This document shows, piece after piece, positions 23,745-24,041 of a DNA stretch of 24,041 bases. Positions within the stretch are counted from its first letter, which is position 1, and each line of letters starts with the position of its first letter. The DNA lies in the NCBI GenBank assembly GCA_037131955.1, contig JBAXQC010000046.1, positions 1 to 24,041 on the forward strand, read 5' to 3'. The DNA comes from CAIMMJ01 sp037131955 (GTDB lineage Bacteria > Bacteroidota > Bacteroidia > UBA4408). The notes below the pieces were generated by a model that saw nothing but the letters and a program-made list of their open reading frames with translations, was not told where the DNA came from and searched no databases. The translations under genes and the position numbers were made by a program.

Positions 23745-24041
23745 GTTTTTTGATTATATTTTGTCCTACTCATTTGGCTTTTCGGTGTCGCCCCGTTTTT
23801 AAAGTGGTCGCTGGTCTCCACTTTTGAATTGCAATATTAAGAATTTCTTAAACAGTCAACAACTACAGTAAAATGTTAGCGCTTATCTTGTCCTACTGAA
23901 GCGTTGTGCTTACACAATGCAAGCTCTAACGTTTTTTAGATTGGCGATGGGCATTATTTTTAGCACAAAAGTTAGTTTGCCGCAGCGAAGGAGAACTGAA
24001 CTTTTTGTTTCCGCAAAACTTTCAAGCGAAGACAATTCGCC
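23745..24041. other. Noncoding repeat-rich stretch at the window edge
   Basis: About 297 bp without a convincing gene. It contains a 7-bp hairpin AAAGTGG/CCACTTT (23801-23824), a direct repeat TTGTCCTACT (23761-23770 and 23888-23897), and a nested inverted repeat (23875-23930). An open frame from ATG 23947 runs about 31 codons into the window edge but looks like translated repeat sequence. Confidence 0.6.
23875..23930. repeat. Nested inverted repeat upstream of the DUF805 gene
   Basis: The outer arms GTTAGCGCTT (23875-23884) and AAGCTCTAAC (23921-23930) pair at 9 of 10 positions. Inside them GCGTTGTG (23901-23908) and CACAATGC (23913-23920) form an 8-bp hairpin with a CTTA loop and one G-T wobble. 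A 16-nt stretch in the left half is unpaired. Confidence 0.6.

Noticed and set aside
23875..23930. Integron attC site upstream of DUF805
   Set aside because: The outer arms are GTTAG...CTAAC, the reverse of the attC order (RYYYAAC...GTTRRRY), and the left half has 16 unpaired bases. No integrase gene is seen.
23947..24041. Partial gene running off the right edge (plus strand)
   Set aside because: About 31 open codons, no Shine-Dalgarno or promoter, and it overlaps the GC-rich repeat CCGCAGCG. Too short to support a gene.

Overview
The window looks like chromosomal DNA of a low-GC member of the Bacteroidota. The evidence is a secreted M43 protease ending in a type IX secretion (T9SS) sorting domain, several SPII lipoproteins, a carboxypeptidase-regulatory-like domain protein, weak Shine-Dalgarno sites, and several upstream regions with the Bacteroidota -7 promoter motif TAnnTTTG.

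Layout. Positions 1-15.9 kb are all on the minus strand. Reading that strand from right to left: a secreted beta-sandwich-type protein (15897-15259), a 92-aa secreted peptide with a duplicated DGTPDMR motif, the M43 protease, a terminator, a WG-repeat protein, a DUF721/DciA-like protein, then a tight run dnaE - recF - def - TPR lipoprotein - Nif3 family - zinc-ribbon coiled-coil protein ending at a clear hairpin terminator. A PyrR-like phosphoribosyltransferase and an M13 metallopeptidase lipoprotein, with its own terminator, follow. gyrB (16066-18024) is divergent on the plus strand, ends in a strong terminator, and is followed immediately by an alpha/beta-hydrolase lipoprotein. Much of this block serves replication, repair and protein maturation: gyrB, dnaE, recF, a possible DciA-type helicase loader, and peptide deformylase.

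From about 19.04 kb the character changes to accessory DNA. A 427-bp noncoding stretch leads into two complete and different HipB/HipA-type antitoxin-kinase modules in tandem (19465-21116 and 21353-22902). Each has an XRE-type HTH regulator 2 bp upstream of a HipA-family kinase, and both kinases keep the gate-loop serine and the catalytic aspartates. A gene-poor stretch of 518 bp, a DUF805 membrane protein on the minus strand, and about 297 bp of noncoding DNA rich in inverted repeats complete the window.

The most interesting region is the tandem hip locus with its candidate operators and the short repeats on both sides, which occur in the same order. I did not find a clearly new multi-gene system. 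No rRNA, tRNA, CRISPR array or transposase was recognised.
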